A stretch of DNA of 64,000 nt from Microbacterium hydrocarbonoxydans (GTDB lineage Bacteria > Actinomycetota > Actinomycetes > Actinomycetales > Microbacteriaceae), in the NCBI RefSeq assembly GCF_023715885.1, contig NZ_JAMBOY010000002.1, forward strand, positions 744,001 through 808,000, given 5' to 3'. Positions 8,799-18,002 of the stretch are shown here, one piece after another. The stretch's first letter is position 1, and each line of letters begins with the position of its first letter. Both the position numbers and the translations under genes were made by a program. The notes under the pieces are model-generated. The model ran no database searches. It was not told where the DNA came from and was given only the letters and a program-made list of their open reading frames with translations.

Positions 8799-9662
8799 TC
8801 AGCTCTTGACGGACCCGGCTGTGAGCCCGCTGATGAAGTAGCGCTGGAAGAAGAGGAAGAGGATCAGCACCGGGATCGACCCGAGCACGCTCATCGCCAT
8901 GATCTGGTTCCAGTCGTACGAGTGCTGTCCCATGAGGAGCTGGATGCCGATCGGCACCGTGCGCATGTCGATCGAACGCGTCAGCGTGAGCGCGAAGAGG
9001 TACTCGTTCCAGGCGATCATGAACGTGTAGATACCGACCGAGACGATGCCCGGAACCGAGATCGGAACGAGGATGCGCCACAGCGCCGTCATGGAACCGG
9101 CGCCGTCGACGCGGACCGCCTCATCGAGTTCCTTCGGGAGGGTGTTGAAGTACCCGGTCATCATGATGATCGCGTAGGGCAGCGTGAACACCATGTAGGT
9201 GAGGATCAGGCCCGCGTAGGAGTTGTACAGGCCGAGTGCCACCATTAGCCCGAAGTACGGGATGAGCAGCGTGATCGGAGGCACGGCCTGCACGCTCACG
9301 ATGACCACGTTGAGGATGCGCTTGCCACGGAACTCGAAGCGACTGAAGGCGTAGGCCGCCTGGATCGCGACGAGCAGGGTGAGGATCGTCACGGAGCCGG
9401 CGACGACATAGCTGTTCAGGAAGAACCGCATCGTCTCGGGGTTCGTGAAGATCGCGACGTACGCGTCGAACGAGAACGTGTCGGTGATGAGACGGGGCGG
9501 GAGCTCGAAGATCTGCGTGTTGGACTTGAACGAGCTCGACAGCATCCAGAGCACGGGACCGGCGGCGAAGACGGCGCCCAGGATCAGCGCGACGATCAGA
9601 CCGGCCTTCGCGAGGCGGTGGGTCCGTGCGGGCCGGCGCCGGGTCTCGGCGGTGAGAGCCAT
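8799..9662 (-). CDS. Carbohydrate ABC transporter permease, MalG type
   Basis: The 287-residue product is an inner-membrane permease of the carbohydrate uptake type 1 family. It has six predicted helices (first at about 18-40) and the cytoplasmic coupling motif EAXXXDGA seen as LDEAVRVDGAGSMTALWRI, which docks to the ATPase. The C-terminus is FISGLTAGSVKS, as in MalG relatives. It starts two bases after the stop of the partner permease. No ATPase gene is in this operon, so a shared MsmK-like ATPase from elsewhere must energise the transporter. Confidence 0.93.
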   Translation of the reverse strand: MALTAETRRRPARTHRLAKAGLIVALILGAVFAAGPVLWMLSSSFKSNTQIFELPPRLITDTFSFDAYVAIFTNPETMRFFLNSYVVAGSVTILTLLVAIQAAYAFSRFEFRGKRILNVVIVSVQAVPPITLLIPYFGLMVALGLYNSYAGLILTYMVFTLPYAIIMMTGYFNTLPKELDEAVRVDGAGSMTALWRILVPISVPGIVSVGIYTFMIAWNEYLFALTLTRSIDMRTVPIGIQLLMGQHSYDWNQIMAMSVLGSIPVLILFLFFQRYFISGLTAGSVKS

Positions 9663-9664
9663 GA

Positions 9665-10588
9665 TCAATCCCTCGCTTTCTGGTGGCGGACGTAGAAGAC
9701 GGCGAGGACCATCGACATCAGCAGCACGAGCACGGCGGAGGTCGCGGCGAGCGAGAAGTCGTACTTGGCGAACGCGAGCTTGTAGGTGAAGGTGCTGAGC
9801 ACCTCGGTGACGTCGATCGGACCGCCACCCGTCGTCATCCAGATCAGAGCGAACTGCTGAGAGGTCCAGATGAGATCGAGCAGCACGAGGCTGATGATGA
9901 TCGGGCGCAGCTGCGGGATCGTGACGTTCCAGAAGCGCTGCACGGCATTGGCGCCGTCGACCCGGGCGGCCTCGTGGAGGTCTGCCGGCACCCCCTGCAG
10001 CCCCGCCAGGAGGCTGACCATGAAGAACGGGTACCCGGCCCAGATGTTGATGAAGATGATGGTGCCGAGCGCGAGCTGCGGTGAGGCCAACCATTCGATG
10101 TCGGTGTTGAGCAGGAAGTTGATGACGCCGTTCGGCGCGAGGAGCATCCGCCAGAGCACGGCGATGACCGCGACGGTGAACAGCCACGGCAGCACGTAGA
10201 GAGCACGGAAGATCGACCGGGAGAATCGACCGAGCAGCGGGCTGTTGAGCATCATCGCGAAGGCGAGGCCCAGCACGAGGTGCGCCGCGACACTCGTCAC
10301 GGTGAAGAGGATCGTGTTGCCCGTGGCCTTCCAGAACCCGGGGTCGGAAAGGATCTCCACGTAGTTCGCGATGCCGACGAACTCGGGCGACTTGTTCAGG
10401 ATGACGTTGTCCTGGAACGAGTACCCGATCACCATCACGATCGGAACGATCATGAGGACGAACAGCAGGATGATCGTCGGCGAGAGGAAGCCGTACGACT
10501 CGGTGGTCTTGCGCAGCTGCCGCCGTCGCCGCGAGGGGGCGACCCCGGTGACGATCACCTCGGTGTCGTCGGACAGTTTCAGGCTCAT
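9665..10588 (-). CDS. Carbohydrate ABC transporter permease, MalF type
   Basis: This 307-residue membrane permease pairs with the adjacent MalG-type protein. It has a cytoplasmic N-terminus of about 35 residues, six predicted helices, and the coupling motif LHEAARVDGANAVQRFWNV near residue 215. I use the ATG at 10588, which has AAGGAG upstream, rather than an in-frame codon at 10624. It follows the solute-binding protein gene by about 80 bases, the common order for sugar uptake operons. Confidence 0.92.
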   Translation of the reverse strand: MSLKLSDDTEVIVTGVAPSRRRRQLRKTTESYGFLSPTIILLFVLMIVPIVMVIGYSFQDNVILNKSPEFVGIANYVEILSDPGFWKATGNTILFTVTSVAAHLVLGLAFAMMLNSPLLGRFSRSIFRALYVLPWLFTVAVIAVLWRMLLAPNGVINFLLNTDIEWLASPQLALGTIIFINIWAGYPFFMVSLLAGLQGVPADLHEAARVDGANAVQRFWNVTIPQLRPIIISLVLLDLIWTSQQFALIWMTTGGGPIDVTEVLSTFTYKLAFAKYDFSLAATSAVLVLLMSMVLAVFYVRHQKARD

Positions 10589-10671
10589 GGGAACCGGTGC
10601 TCCTTGGTCGGTCGGGTGCCGCACCGCCGCTGCGGTGCGGCACCCCGGTCATGCGGGAGTCGGGGGGAGGA

Positions 10672-11967
10672 TCAGAACTCCGCCATCCACGACTCCTGCG
10701 CCTTCTTCAAGGCGTCGTCGATCGACTGCTGGCCGTCGAAGGCGGACTGCAGCTGCTCGCCGAGCTGGCGCATGAGATCCTCCGCGACGGGCAGACCGGT
10801 GAACTCATTGGCGGGGTAGCCGGCCTGGTAGATCTCGAACGCCTTCGCGAAGAGCTCGTCGTCGTTCACGAAGTCCGGCACCGACTCGGAGTTGCCGGGG
10901 AACGCCTTCGCCATGGTCGACAGCTCGGAGTTCGTGTCCTGGCTCATGAGGAACTCCACGAGCTTGAACGCGGCCTCCTTGTGCTCGCTGTTCTCGGCGA
11001 CGCCGATGCCCCAGGACGCGTAGGGGATGCCGCGCTCGCCGTCGTACCCGTCCTCAGCGGGGATCGCCGAGATCGAGAACTGCAGGTCGGGGTTCGACTC
11101 GCGGATGAGGTTGATGTGCGCGAGCGAGTCGATCATCATGCCGACGCGGCCGTTGGTGAACTCCTCGACCTTGTCCTGCTCCTTCATGGTGAAGGAGCCC
11201 GAGGCGATCACCCCGTCGTCCCACAGACCGCCGATGTAGTTGATCGCCGAGGTGACGTCGTCGTTCGTGAGGTCGGGCTGGCCGTCCTTCAGCATGGAGC
11301 CGCCGGAGGCCCACACCCACGACATGACGTCGTTCTGCACCCCATTGGGGGCCTCGAGCGAGAGCGGGAGCACCCAGCCGGAGACGTCGCCGCCGAGCGC
11401 TGTCACCTTGGCCGCGGCATCCGCGAACTCCGTGCGCGTCGTCGGGGGCGCCGTGACGCCGGCGTCGGCGAGAAGGGTGTCGTTCGTGAACATCGGGTAG
11501 ACGAAGTTCACGACCGGGATCATGTACGTGCTGTCGTCGACCTTGATCTGGCTCGCCAGCTGACTGTCGTCGTAGTCGTACTCCTTCATGAGTGCGGTGA
11601 GGTCGGCGATGACGCCCTGCGAGGCGAAGTCGTTGACCCAGGCGCCGTCGAGACCGACGACGTCGGGCATCGTGCCGGATGCCGCGCCGGCGAAGAGCTG
11701 CTCCTTCGTGGAGGCGTACGGTCCGCTGACCAGGTCGACAGTGATGCCGGGGTTCTCGTCTTCGAACTTGTCGATGAGCGCACGGAACTCTCCGTCGGGG
11801 AGTTCGGGCTCCCACCACTGTGCGAACTCGATCGTGACATCGCCACCGTCGGCGCTGCCGTCGCCGGAACCGCCGGACGAGCATCCGGCCACGGCCAGCA
11901 CCGTCAGAGCTGCAGTCGCTGCGCCGGCGAGCTTCAGGGTGCGTCGCCCACGTCCTGCTGTGATCAT
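10672..11967 (-). CDS. Sugar ABC transporter solute-binding lipoprotein
   Basis: The product is a 431-residue extracellular solute-binding protein of family 1. It starts with a basic region, a hydrophobic stretch and the lipobox LAVAGC near residue 29, so it is a membrane-anchored lipoprotein. The mature part opens with DVTIEFAQWWEPELP and contains the family feature QDTNSELSTMAKAFPGN. The ATG at 11967 has AGGAG five bases upstream; a GTG three bases earlier is too close. It is the first gene of the operon, just inside the regulated divergent promoter shared with the DeoR gene. The sugar bound is not predictable, though the downstream manA suggests a mannose-related compound. Confidence 0.93.
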   Translation of the reverse strand: MITAGRGRRTLKLAGAATAALTVLAVAGCSSGGSGDGSADGGDVTIEFAQWWEPELPDGEFRALIDKFEDENPGITVDLVSGPYASTKEQLFAGAASGTMPDVVGLDGAWVNDFASQGVIADLTALMKEYDYDDSQLASQIKVDDSTYMIPVVNFVYPMFTNDTLLADAGVTAPPTTRTEFADAAAKVTALGGDVSGWVLPLSLEAPNGVQNDVMSWVWASGGSMLKDGQPDLTNDDVTSAINYIGGLWDDGVIASGSFTMKEQDKVEEFTNGRVGMMIDSLAHINLIRESNPDLQFSISAIPAEDGYDGERGIPYASWGIGVAENSEHKEAAFKLVEFLMSQDTNSELSTMAKAFPGNSESVPDFVNDDELFAKAFEIYQAGYPANEFTGLPVAEDLMRQLGEQLQSAFDGQQSIDDALKKAQESWMAEF

Positions 11968-12017
11968 CACTTCTCCTCTTCGAGATCGTGCCGCATCACG
12001 CGCCTCAATGCTTGTTC

Positions 12018-12061
12018 ATGCGGTTTTGAGCAATGCTATGCCGTGGTTTGCTGTTGCGCAA
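12018..12061 (-). promoter_or_regulatory. Candidate promoter and operator of the sugar operon
   Basis: On the minus strand TTGCGC (12056-12061), a 17-base spacer and TAGCAT (12033-12038) form a plausible sigma-70 promoter. The expected start point falls on ATGCGGTTTT (12018-12027, plus strand). A near copy, ATGCAGTTTT, lies at 12137-12146, just before the DeoR gene. Repeats of this sort are typical DeoR-family operators; binding is inferred. Confidence 0.45.
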
Positions 12062-12194
12062 GTGCCTCCAGAAGTCGGCGCAGCCGCGGTATTCGTGGCC
12101 TCGTCGCTCTGCCTGCGCAGCGAACCCGCCAAAGGAATGCAGTTTTATGCGGAACCTTGCAGGAAATCGGGCTATCTGTGCTAGAGATGTCTGC

Positions 12195-13001
12195 ATGGAT
12201 GCTGTGGGAACCTCGCCCAAACGCCGCCTCCCCGCGGGCCGCAAAGCCGATCTGGCCGCTTACGTCGAACAGACGGGACAGGTCACGGTCGGCGATCTCG
12301 CCGAGCATTTCGCGGTGTCGATCGACACGATCAGGCGCGATCTCGACCAGCTCGACCGCGAGGGCGTGCTGGTGCGCACCCACGGCGGCGCCGTCAGCGC
12401 CGCGAGCGGAGCGCTGAAGGACAAGGGGCTCGACGTGCGCATGCGGGTACAGACGGAGGAGAAGGAGCGAATCGCGCGCATCGCCGCCGGACTCGTCGAG
12501 GACGGCTCCGTCATCATGCTCAATGCGGGGACGACCACACTCGCGGTCGCGCGCGCGCTCCGTAACCACCACGATCTCACCATCGCGACGAACAACCTGC
12601 GCATACCGGGCGAACTCGCCCCGACCGTCTTCCGGGATCTGTATGTGTTCGGAGGCGCCGTGCGCTCGATCACGCAGGCCACGACCGGGCCCGTCGCCTT
12701 CACCATGACGCCGGGCGGTCCCGAGGTCGACATCCGCTGCGATCTCGCCCTCATCGCCGTCGGAGCCGTCGACGAGGCGGGGTACTCGACGTCGAATCTC
12801 GGCGACGCGGCGATGATGTCCGAGATGATCGAACGCGCCGAGCGGACAGCGATCCTCGCCGACTCGAGCAAGCTCGGACGACGCTTCTTCGCCCAGATCG
12901 CATTGCTGGAACGCGCGGACTACCTCATCACCGACGCGCCGCCACCCCCGCGCATCGCGGCGGCCCTCGCGCAGGCCGACGTCGAGGTGCTCACCCCCTG
13001 A
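12195..13001 (+). CDS. DeoR/GlpR family transcriptional regulator
   Basis: This 268-residue regulator has an N-terminal winged helix (about residues 14-70: VTVGDLAEHFAVSIDTIRRD, then VLVRTHGGAV) and a C-terminal sugar-phosphate sensing domain (NAGTTTLAVARAL, CDLALIAVGAV, ERTAILADSSKLG). It is divergent from the sugar operon and is the likely local regulator, responding to a phosphorylated intermediate. I start at the ATG at 12195, which puts the helix-turn-helix at the usual distance from the N-terminus. The in-frame extension upstream to 12033 enters the operator region. No good ribosome binding site is visible. Confidence 0.9.
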   Translation: MDAVGTSPKRRLPAGRKADLAAYVEQTGQVTVGDLAEHFAVSIDTIRRDLDQLDREGVLVRTHGGAVSAASGALKDKGLDVRMRVQTEEKERIARIAAGLVEDGSVIMLNAGTTTLAVARALRNHHDLTIATNNLRIPGELAPTVFRDLYVFGGAVRSITQATTGPVAFTMTPGGPEVDIRCDLALIAVGAVDEAGYSTSNLGDAAMMSEMIERAERTAILADSSKLGRRFFAQIALLERADYLITDAPPPPRIAAALAQADVEVLTP

Positions 13002-13067
13002 CCCAGCGAGAGCGCATGCGGGCTGCTGCCGGGTCTGGTTCTTCCGGGCGGGACACGCGCCACACGA

Positions 13068-13101
13068 CGGAGGCCGCCGGGATCTCTCCCGACGGCCTCC
13101 G
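13068..13101. terminator. Bidirectional hairpin between deoR-type gene and nuclease gene
   Basis: Nine-base and four-base complementary blocks (CGGAGGCCG and CGGG with their complements) separated by one mismatch enclose a six-base loop. It lies between two convergent genes and probably terminates both. Confidence 0.6.
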
Positions 13102-13123
13102 CCTGCGTCATCCGATCAGTGGA

Positions 13124-16100
13124 TCAGAACCACCCGGTGATAAGGTCCCAGATCCAGTCGATGATGCCACCGATGATCCCGCCGATCCCGCCCGCGCGGT
13201 TCACGGTGACGGTGGCCGTCGCCGCGTCCCCGTCGGCCTGCGAGACGACGACCGTGTACTTGCCCGGCTGCGTGTTCTTCGGAACCGTCACGCTCGTCGC
13301 GAAGGTTCCGTCGGCGGTGACCTGCACGGTGCCGACCTGGACCGGCTTGCCCTTCTTCGGCTCGAGCACGACCGTCAGGGTCTCCCCCGGCTCGAAGTCC
13401 GCACCGGTGATGCGCAGCTTCTTGCCCGCGGCGACCTTGGAGTCGGCCGTGATCGTGCCGGCGAACTCCTCGGGCTCCTCACCCGAGATCGTGAACGGCA
13501 CCTGCACGGTCGTGCCGGTCGACGGAACCGATACGGTGAGCGGCTGCTCGCCGAACACGCCCGCGGGAACCGTGAACGTGAGCGACGCGCGTCCGACCTC
13601 GTCGGTCGTGTCGACGATGGTCGGGTCGACCGTGCCCGCGGCGAGCTGAGTGTCGCCGAGCGACAGCGTCACCTCGCCGGGTGCCGCCTCGCCGCCGCTG
13701 AACGCCAGCGAGGACAGCGCGACGGTGACCTGGTCGCCAGCGGTGTAGCCGTCGGCATCCGGAGCACTCACCGTGACACCCACCGCGCGCTGCGCGAGGT
13801 CGGGGGTCGCGGTCTTGTTCGCGTCGAACCAGTCGACCATCGACTGCAGGTCGATCTTGCCGGTGTCGCGCTTGCCCGTGCCATCGCGGAAGGTGAAGAA
13901 GTTGTCTCCGCCCGCTGCCAGGAACGAGTTCGCGGCGACCGTGTAACTCGCCGACGGGTCGATCGGTGTGCCGTTCAGCGTGATCGAGGTGATGCGAGAA
14001 CCCTGCGCCGCGGTCGGGTCGTACGTGTAGACGAGCCCCTCCGAGACGCCGAGCTTGAGGAATGGCCGCGCTGCTCCCGCCGGCTGCCACTGCTCCTCGA
14101 GCACACCCTTCAGCTGGGTGCCGGTGAGCGTCAGCGTGACCAGCGTGTTGGCGAACGGCTGCACCGTCGCCGCCTCACGGTACGTGACGTTGCCCGCCGG
14201 ATCGTTCGCGTTCGACGACGCGTATGTGAGGTTGGCGCGGATGCCGCCCGGGTTCATGAGCGCGATGTCCGCACCCGTCGACCACTTCTGCACGTCGGCG
14301 ACGAAGTTGCCGATCGTCGACTCGCCACCGCGGTTCTCCGACCCGTTCGCCTGACGCGCCCGGTTGAAGTCGGCGGTGATGTCGCCCACCTTGACGGCGC
14401 CGAGCACGTCGGCGTCGGCCTTCGCCTTGGCCACGATGTCGGCCACCTCCGGAACGGCCGGGTACAGCGGCTGGCCGTTGGCGGTGAGCGGCTTGATCTG
14501 GTTGGTGATCGAGAGCAGCTCCTTCGACTTCGGGTCGACCTGGATGTTCATCAGCCCGAGGTTCTCGCCGTACTGACCGGCAGAGATCACCGGACGACCG
14601 TCGATCACGTGGTTGTACGCGAGGTGCGTGTGCGCCGAGACGATCGCATCGACATCCTCATCGACTCCGTAGACGATCTCCCCGAGCGGTGTCTCCGGGG
14701 TGATGCTGGACAGCTCGACGCTGGCCGCACCCTCGTGCACGAGCAGGATGACGACGTCCGCCTCACCGTTGGACTCGTCCCCGTCACGCAGGTCGTCGGC
14801 CACGGCGTTCACCGAGTCGACGATGCTACGCACCTCGAGGTCGGCGATCCCCTCCGGCGAGACCAGCGAATCGAGGTCTTCCGTAACGGCGCCGACGAAG
14901 CCCACGCGCACCCCGTCGAGCTCCTTCACCCAGGCCGGTGCGAGAGCGGGCTCGCCCGTCTCGGTGAGGAACACGTTCGACGAGATGTACTCCCAGTCCG
15001 CGCGGTCCTGCACGCGGTCGCGCAGGTCCTCCCAGCCCTGGTCGAACTCGTGGTTGCCCGCCGCACTGACGTCGAGGCCGGCCGCGTTGAGCGCGTCGAT
15101 CGTGGGGTTGTCGTCGTTGATGAAGGAGGTGAACGTCGACGCGCCGATCAGGTCGCCGACACCGGCGAAGATCGTGTTCGGGTTCGCCTCGCGGAACTGC
15201 TTCACCGCTCCCGCGACCACCGCGGCACCGGCAGCGGCACCGTCGGCCTCGATGCGGCCGTGGAAGTCGTTCATCGTGACGACGTCGATGCTGACCGGCG
15301 GGACGTCGGAGGAGACGCCGACGATGATCGGGTCGTGGTCGCTCGACCGGAACGGGGTGCCCGCCTCGGTGGCGCTGAACGCGTAGCCGCGGTCGCTCCA
15401 CTCCGGCGAGTTGATGCTCCAGACGCCCGCACCCGTGATCGAGGCGGCCAGCGACGGCGACGCGAGCACGTGGTCGAGCGAGCCGAGCTCGCCGTCGAAC
15501 GAGTACGTGTGCTGCCCCGGCGCCTTCTCGGGTGCGACGTCGCTCCAGCCCGCGCTCGTGAAGACGTCGATCGGGTCTTCCTTGGCGTAGGCGTTGAAGT
15601 CGCCGATCAGCAGGATGTCGCTGCTGCCGGTCTCCTCCTCGATCGTCGCCGTGAAGCCCTTGAGCGAGTTCGCCTGAGCCACGCGGTCGGCGTTGAAGAA
15701 GCCCTGGCCGTCGGCCGGCTCCGCTCCGCCGCCCTCCGGGGCGGACTTCGACTTGAAGTGGTTCGCGACGACGGTCACGATACGGCCGTCGATGTCGAAC
15801 GCCTGGGCGATCGGCTCGCGGGCGTTGCCCCACACGGTCTCATCGGTGACGGTGAGACTGTCGCCGACGGTGGACACGTCATCCTTCTTGTAGATGATCG
15901 CGCTCGTGATGAAGTCGGTCGTGGCCGCGTTGTTCAGGGCCGCCGGGGTGCGGACGTAATCCCACGCATCGTCGCCGAGTGCATCGTTGAGACCGTCGAC
16001 CAGGTCGGCGAGCGCCTCGTCGAGCGAGCCGCCGAGCTTGATCGAGTTCTCGATCTCCATGAGCGAGACGATCTCGGCGTCGAGGCCGTTGATGGCCGCG

Positions 16101-17767
16101 ACGATCTTCGACTTCTGGATCGCGAACTGCGCAGCGTTCGCTGCACCGCGCGCGTTGGAGTTCTCGCTCTTGAGCGTCGTGAAGTAGTTGAAGACGTTGA
16201 ACGAGGCGACCTGCACATCGCCGCCGACCTCGGGTGCCGAATCGACGCGCGGGTTCGTCGCCTCGAAGCCGACCTTGGCGGCCTCGGGCGAGGAGCTGTC
16301 GATCGGGACGACCGGCTGGAGACGCCAGTCGTCGAAGCCGTACGACATCACGTAGCCGTTGTCGCGGAAGTCGACGGTGTCGCCGTTGCGCACCACGAGG
16401 TCCTCGGTGAAGTACGGCTGGTCGTTCGGGTGGCCGTTGTTCGTCACCTGGATGGACCAGCCGTCGTCGAGCAGCAGCCTGTTGGCGCGGTTGGCCGCCG
16501 CGATCGCCGCAGCCTCTGCGCCCGGACGCGCGAGTTCGGTGCTCTTCACGTTCAGGTCGGCGCCGGCGTTCAGCCACAGCGTGCCGAAGTTGTAGAGCTG
16601 GTGGCTCGACGCCACCCGGTAGGTGCCGGCCGGAGCGACGAGCATGCTCTCGTACTGCTCGCGGTCGGCGCCGACCACCGTGTCGGGCAGAGGGGTGACC
16701 GCCGGCACGCCGACGCCCGCCTGCACGACCGAGATGCCGGCGAGGGACGCCGGGTTGATCTGCGTCTGGCCGAAGTACTCGCTCACCGATCCGGTGACCG
16801 ACACGAGGTCGCCGATCGCGAGCGTCGGGGTCAGAGCGTTGAGGAAGACGAAGACGCCGTCGGACGCCCCGGGCGTCGCGTCGGTGGCGCCGCCCGAACC
16901 CTGCGTCTGGATGACGATGCCCTTGTAGCCGCCGGTGCGGTAGTCGGCCGTCACGACGCCCTCGACCGTCACCGTCTGGCCGTTGAGGGGTGAGACGTCG
17001 GTCGTGCCCTGCACCTCGGCGATCGACGCCTTCGCGGGGTCGGTGCCCGGCTCCTCGGGCTCCTCGGGCTCCTCCGAGCCTCCGCCGGAGTTCTGCGGGG
17101 TGATCGTGGCCGAGAGTGCGAAGTCGACGCTGTTGTCGTCGGTGTCCGCGCCGTTCGTGCGGTTCAGCGACTTCACGTCGGTGTTGCCGGCGGGGGCCGG
17201 CGCCGCCTTGGTCTCGAAGGTGTTCGAGGTGCCGTAGCCGAGCACGTCGATCACTCCGTCGACACCGGTCACCGATCCCGGCGTGAGAGCCACGGCCGCG
17301 GTGCCCTTCACGAGTGCGAGGGTGCCGGCGCTTCCGCTCAGGTTAAGGTTGCCCGTCGCGTCGGGAGCCGGCAGCGCAGCGCCGTTCGCACCGTTGCTGC
17401 CACCCTGCACGAGGTAGTGCCCGCCTGCGGGGATGCTGCCGCTCAGCGGTGCGACGCCGTTGGCGTTGCCCGTGCCGGTCGCCGACCGGTACTGCAGCGA
17501 GAGGCCGTCGAGCGTGACCGGGGCATCGGTCGGGTTGTAGAGCTCGACGAACTTGTTCGTGTACGCAGCACCGGCGCTGCCTCCGGACAGGTACGCCTCG
17601 TTGATGACGACCCCCGTCCCTGCGACATCGGCGGAGGCGGGCGCCGCGATCAGGGCGCTGGCACCCAGAGCTGCGACGCAGGTGGCGGCGAGGGCGCCGA
17701 GACGCCCCCGGCTTCTGCGATCGGACCCGGGAACCTCGCGGTTCGCGGCGTCTGAAGCGGACATCAT
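13124..17767 (-). CDS. Secreted ExeM/NucH-type endonuclease fused to a 5'-nucleotidase
   Basis: This single open frame encodes 1547 residues. After a signal peptide (about 15-45, ending APASA) come a lamin-tail-like domain (about 50-180), an acidic EEPEEPEEP linker, an OB-like region, and an endonuclease/exonuclease/phosphatase domain (catalytic GDFNAYAKEDP near 720 and SSDHDPI near 807). A complete 5'-nucleotidase follows: metallophosphatase motifs NDFHG near 830, GNHEFDQG near 903 and HTHLAYNH near 1045, then a C-terminal domain with GGIRANL near 1172. Ig-like repeats and a hydrophobic tail (GGIIGGIIDWIWDLITGWF) end the protein. It could degrade extracellular DNA and dephosphorylate the nucleotides in one polypeptide. 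AGGAG precedes the ATG at 17767. Confidence 0.9.
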   Translation of the reverse strand: MMSASDAANREVPGSDRRSRGRLGALAATCVAALGASALIAAPASADVAGTGVVINEAYLSGGSAGAAYTNKFVELYNPTDAPVTLDGLSLQYRSATGTGNANGVAPLSGSIPAGGHYLVQGGSNGANGAALPAPDATGNLNLSGSAGTLALVKGTAAVALTPGSVTGVDGVIDVLGYGTSNTFETKAAPAPAGNTDVKSLNRTNGADTDDNSVDFALSATITPQNSGGGSEEPEEPEEPGTDPAKASIAEVQGTTDVSPLNGQTVTVEGVVTADYRTGGYKGIVIQTQGSGGATDATPGASDGVFVFLNALTPTLAIGDLVSVTGSVSEYFGQTQINPASLAGISVVQAGVGVPAVTPLPDTVVGADREQYESMLVAPAGTYRVASSHQLYNFGTLWLNAGADLNVKSTELARPGAEAAAIAAANRANRLLLDDGWSIQVTNNGHPNDQPYFTEDLVVRNGDTVDFRDNGYVMSYGFDDWRLQPVVPIDSSSPEAAKVGFEATNPRVDSAPEVGGDVQVASFNVFNYFTTLKSENSNARGAANAAQFAIQKSKIVAAINGLDAEIVSLMEIENSIKLGGSLDEALADLVDGLNDALGDDAWDYVRTPAALNNAATTDFITSAIIYKKDDVSTVGDSLTVTDETVWGNAREPIAQAFDIDGRIVTVVANHFKSKSAPEGGGAEPADGQGFFNADRVAQANSLKGFTATIEEETGSSDILLIGDFNAYAKEDPIDVFTSAGWSDVAPEKAPGQHTYSFDGELGSLDHVLASPSLAASITGAGVWSINSPEWSDRGYAFSATEAGTPFRSSDHDPIIVGVSSDVPPVSIDVVTMNDFHGRIEADGAAAGAAVVAGAVKQFREANPNTIFAGVGDLIGASTFTSFINDDNPTIDALNAAGLDVSAAGNHEFDQGWEDLRDRVQDRADWEYISSNVFLTETGEPALAPAWVKELDGVRVGFVGAVTEDLDSLVSPEGIADLEVRSIVDSVNAVADDLRDGDESNGEADVVILLVHEGAASVELSSITPETPLGEIVYGVDEDVDAIVSAHTHLAYNHVIDGRPVISAGQYGENLGLMNIQVDPKSKELLSITNQIKPLTANGQPLYPAVPEVADIVAKAKADADVLGAVKVGDITADFNRARQANGSENRGGESTIGNFVADVQKWSTGADIALMNPGGIRANLTYASSNANDPAGNVTYREAATVQPFANTLVTLTLTGTQLKGVLEEQWQPAGAARPFLKLGVSEGLVYTYDPTAAQGSRITSITLNGTPIDPSASYTVAANSFLAAGGDNFFTFRDGTGKRDTGKIDLQSMVDWFDANKTATPDLAQRAVGVTVSAPDADGYTAGDQVTVALSSLAFSGGEAAPGEVTLSLGDTQLAAGTVDPTIVDTTDEVGRASLTFTVPAGVFGEQPLTVSVPSTGTTVQVPFTISGEEPEEFAGTITADSKVAAGKKLRITGADFEPGETLTVVLEPKKGKPVQVGTVQVTADGTFATSVTVPKNTQPGKYTVVVSQADGDAATATVTVNRAGGIGGIIGGIIDWIWDLITGWF

Positions 17768-17850
17768 CGGTGTTGTCTCCTCGGTTTCATCGGGCGACGG
17801 CTGTCTTGGAGCCACGACTGCGCACCCTCACAGCCGGCGCACATGATGCG

Positions 17851-17879
17851 AGCTTATGAACCCCCTCCGACATCATCAA
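17851..17879 (-). promoter_or_regulatory. Candidate promoter of the nuclease/nucleotidase gene
   Basis: On the minus strand TTGATG (17874-17879), a 17-base spacer and TAAGCT (17851-17856) form a good -35/-10 pair. This leaves a leader of about 75 bases before the start at 17767. The remainder of the 235-base gap up to the SURF1 gene shows nothing else I recognise. Confidence 0.5.
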
Positions 17880-18002
17880 CGGAGTTTTCCCATTGGTCAC
17901 CGAGCGCTAACCGAACGGCCCGAGGGCACCCCTGACGAAGGTGGAATATCGCAGTGCCGGTCGCTCGGATGCGCGGCCGCGCCTGCGCGGATGCGCGGAG
18001 CG

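Noticed and set aside
13016..16993. Plus-strand frame of more than 1300 codons opposite the nuclease/nucleotidase gene
   Set aside because: Charged low-complexity shadow; the minus strand carries all catalytic motifs of two enzyme families.
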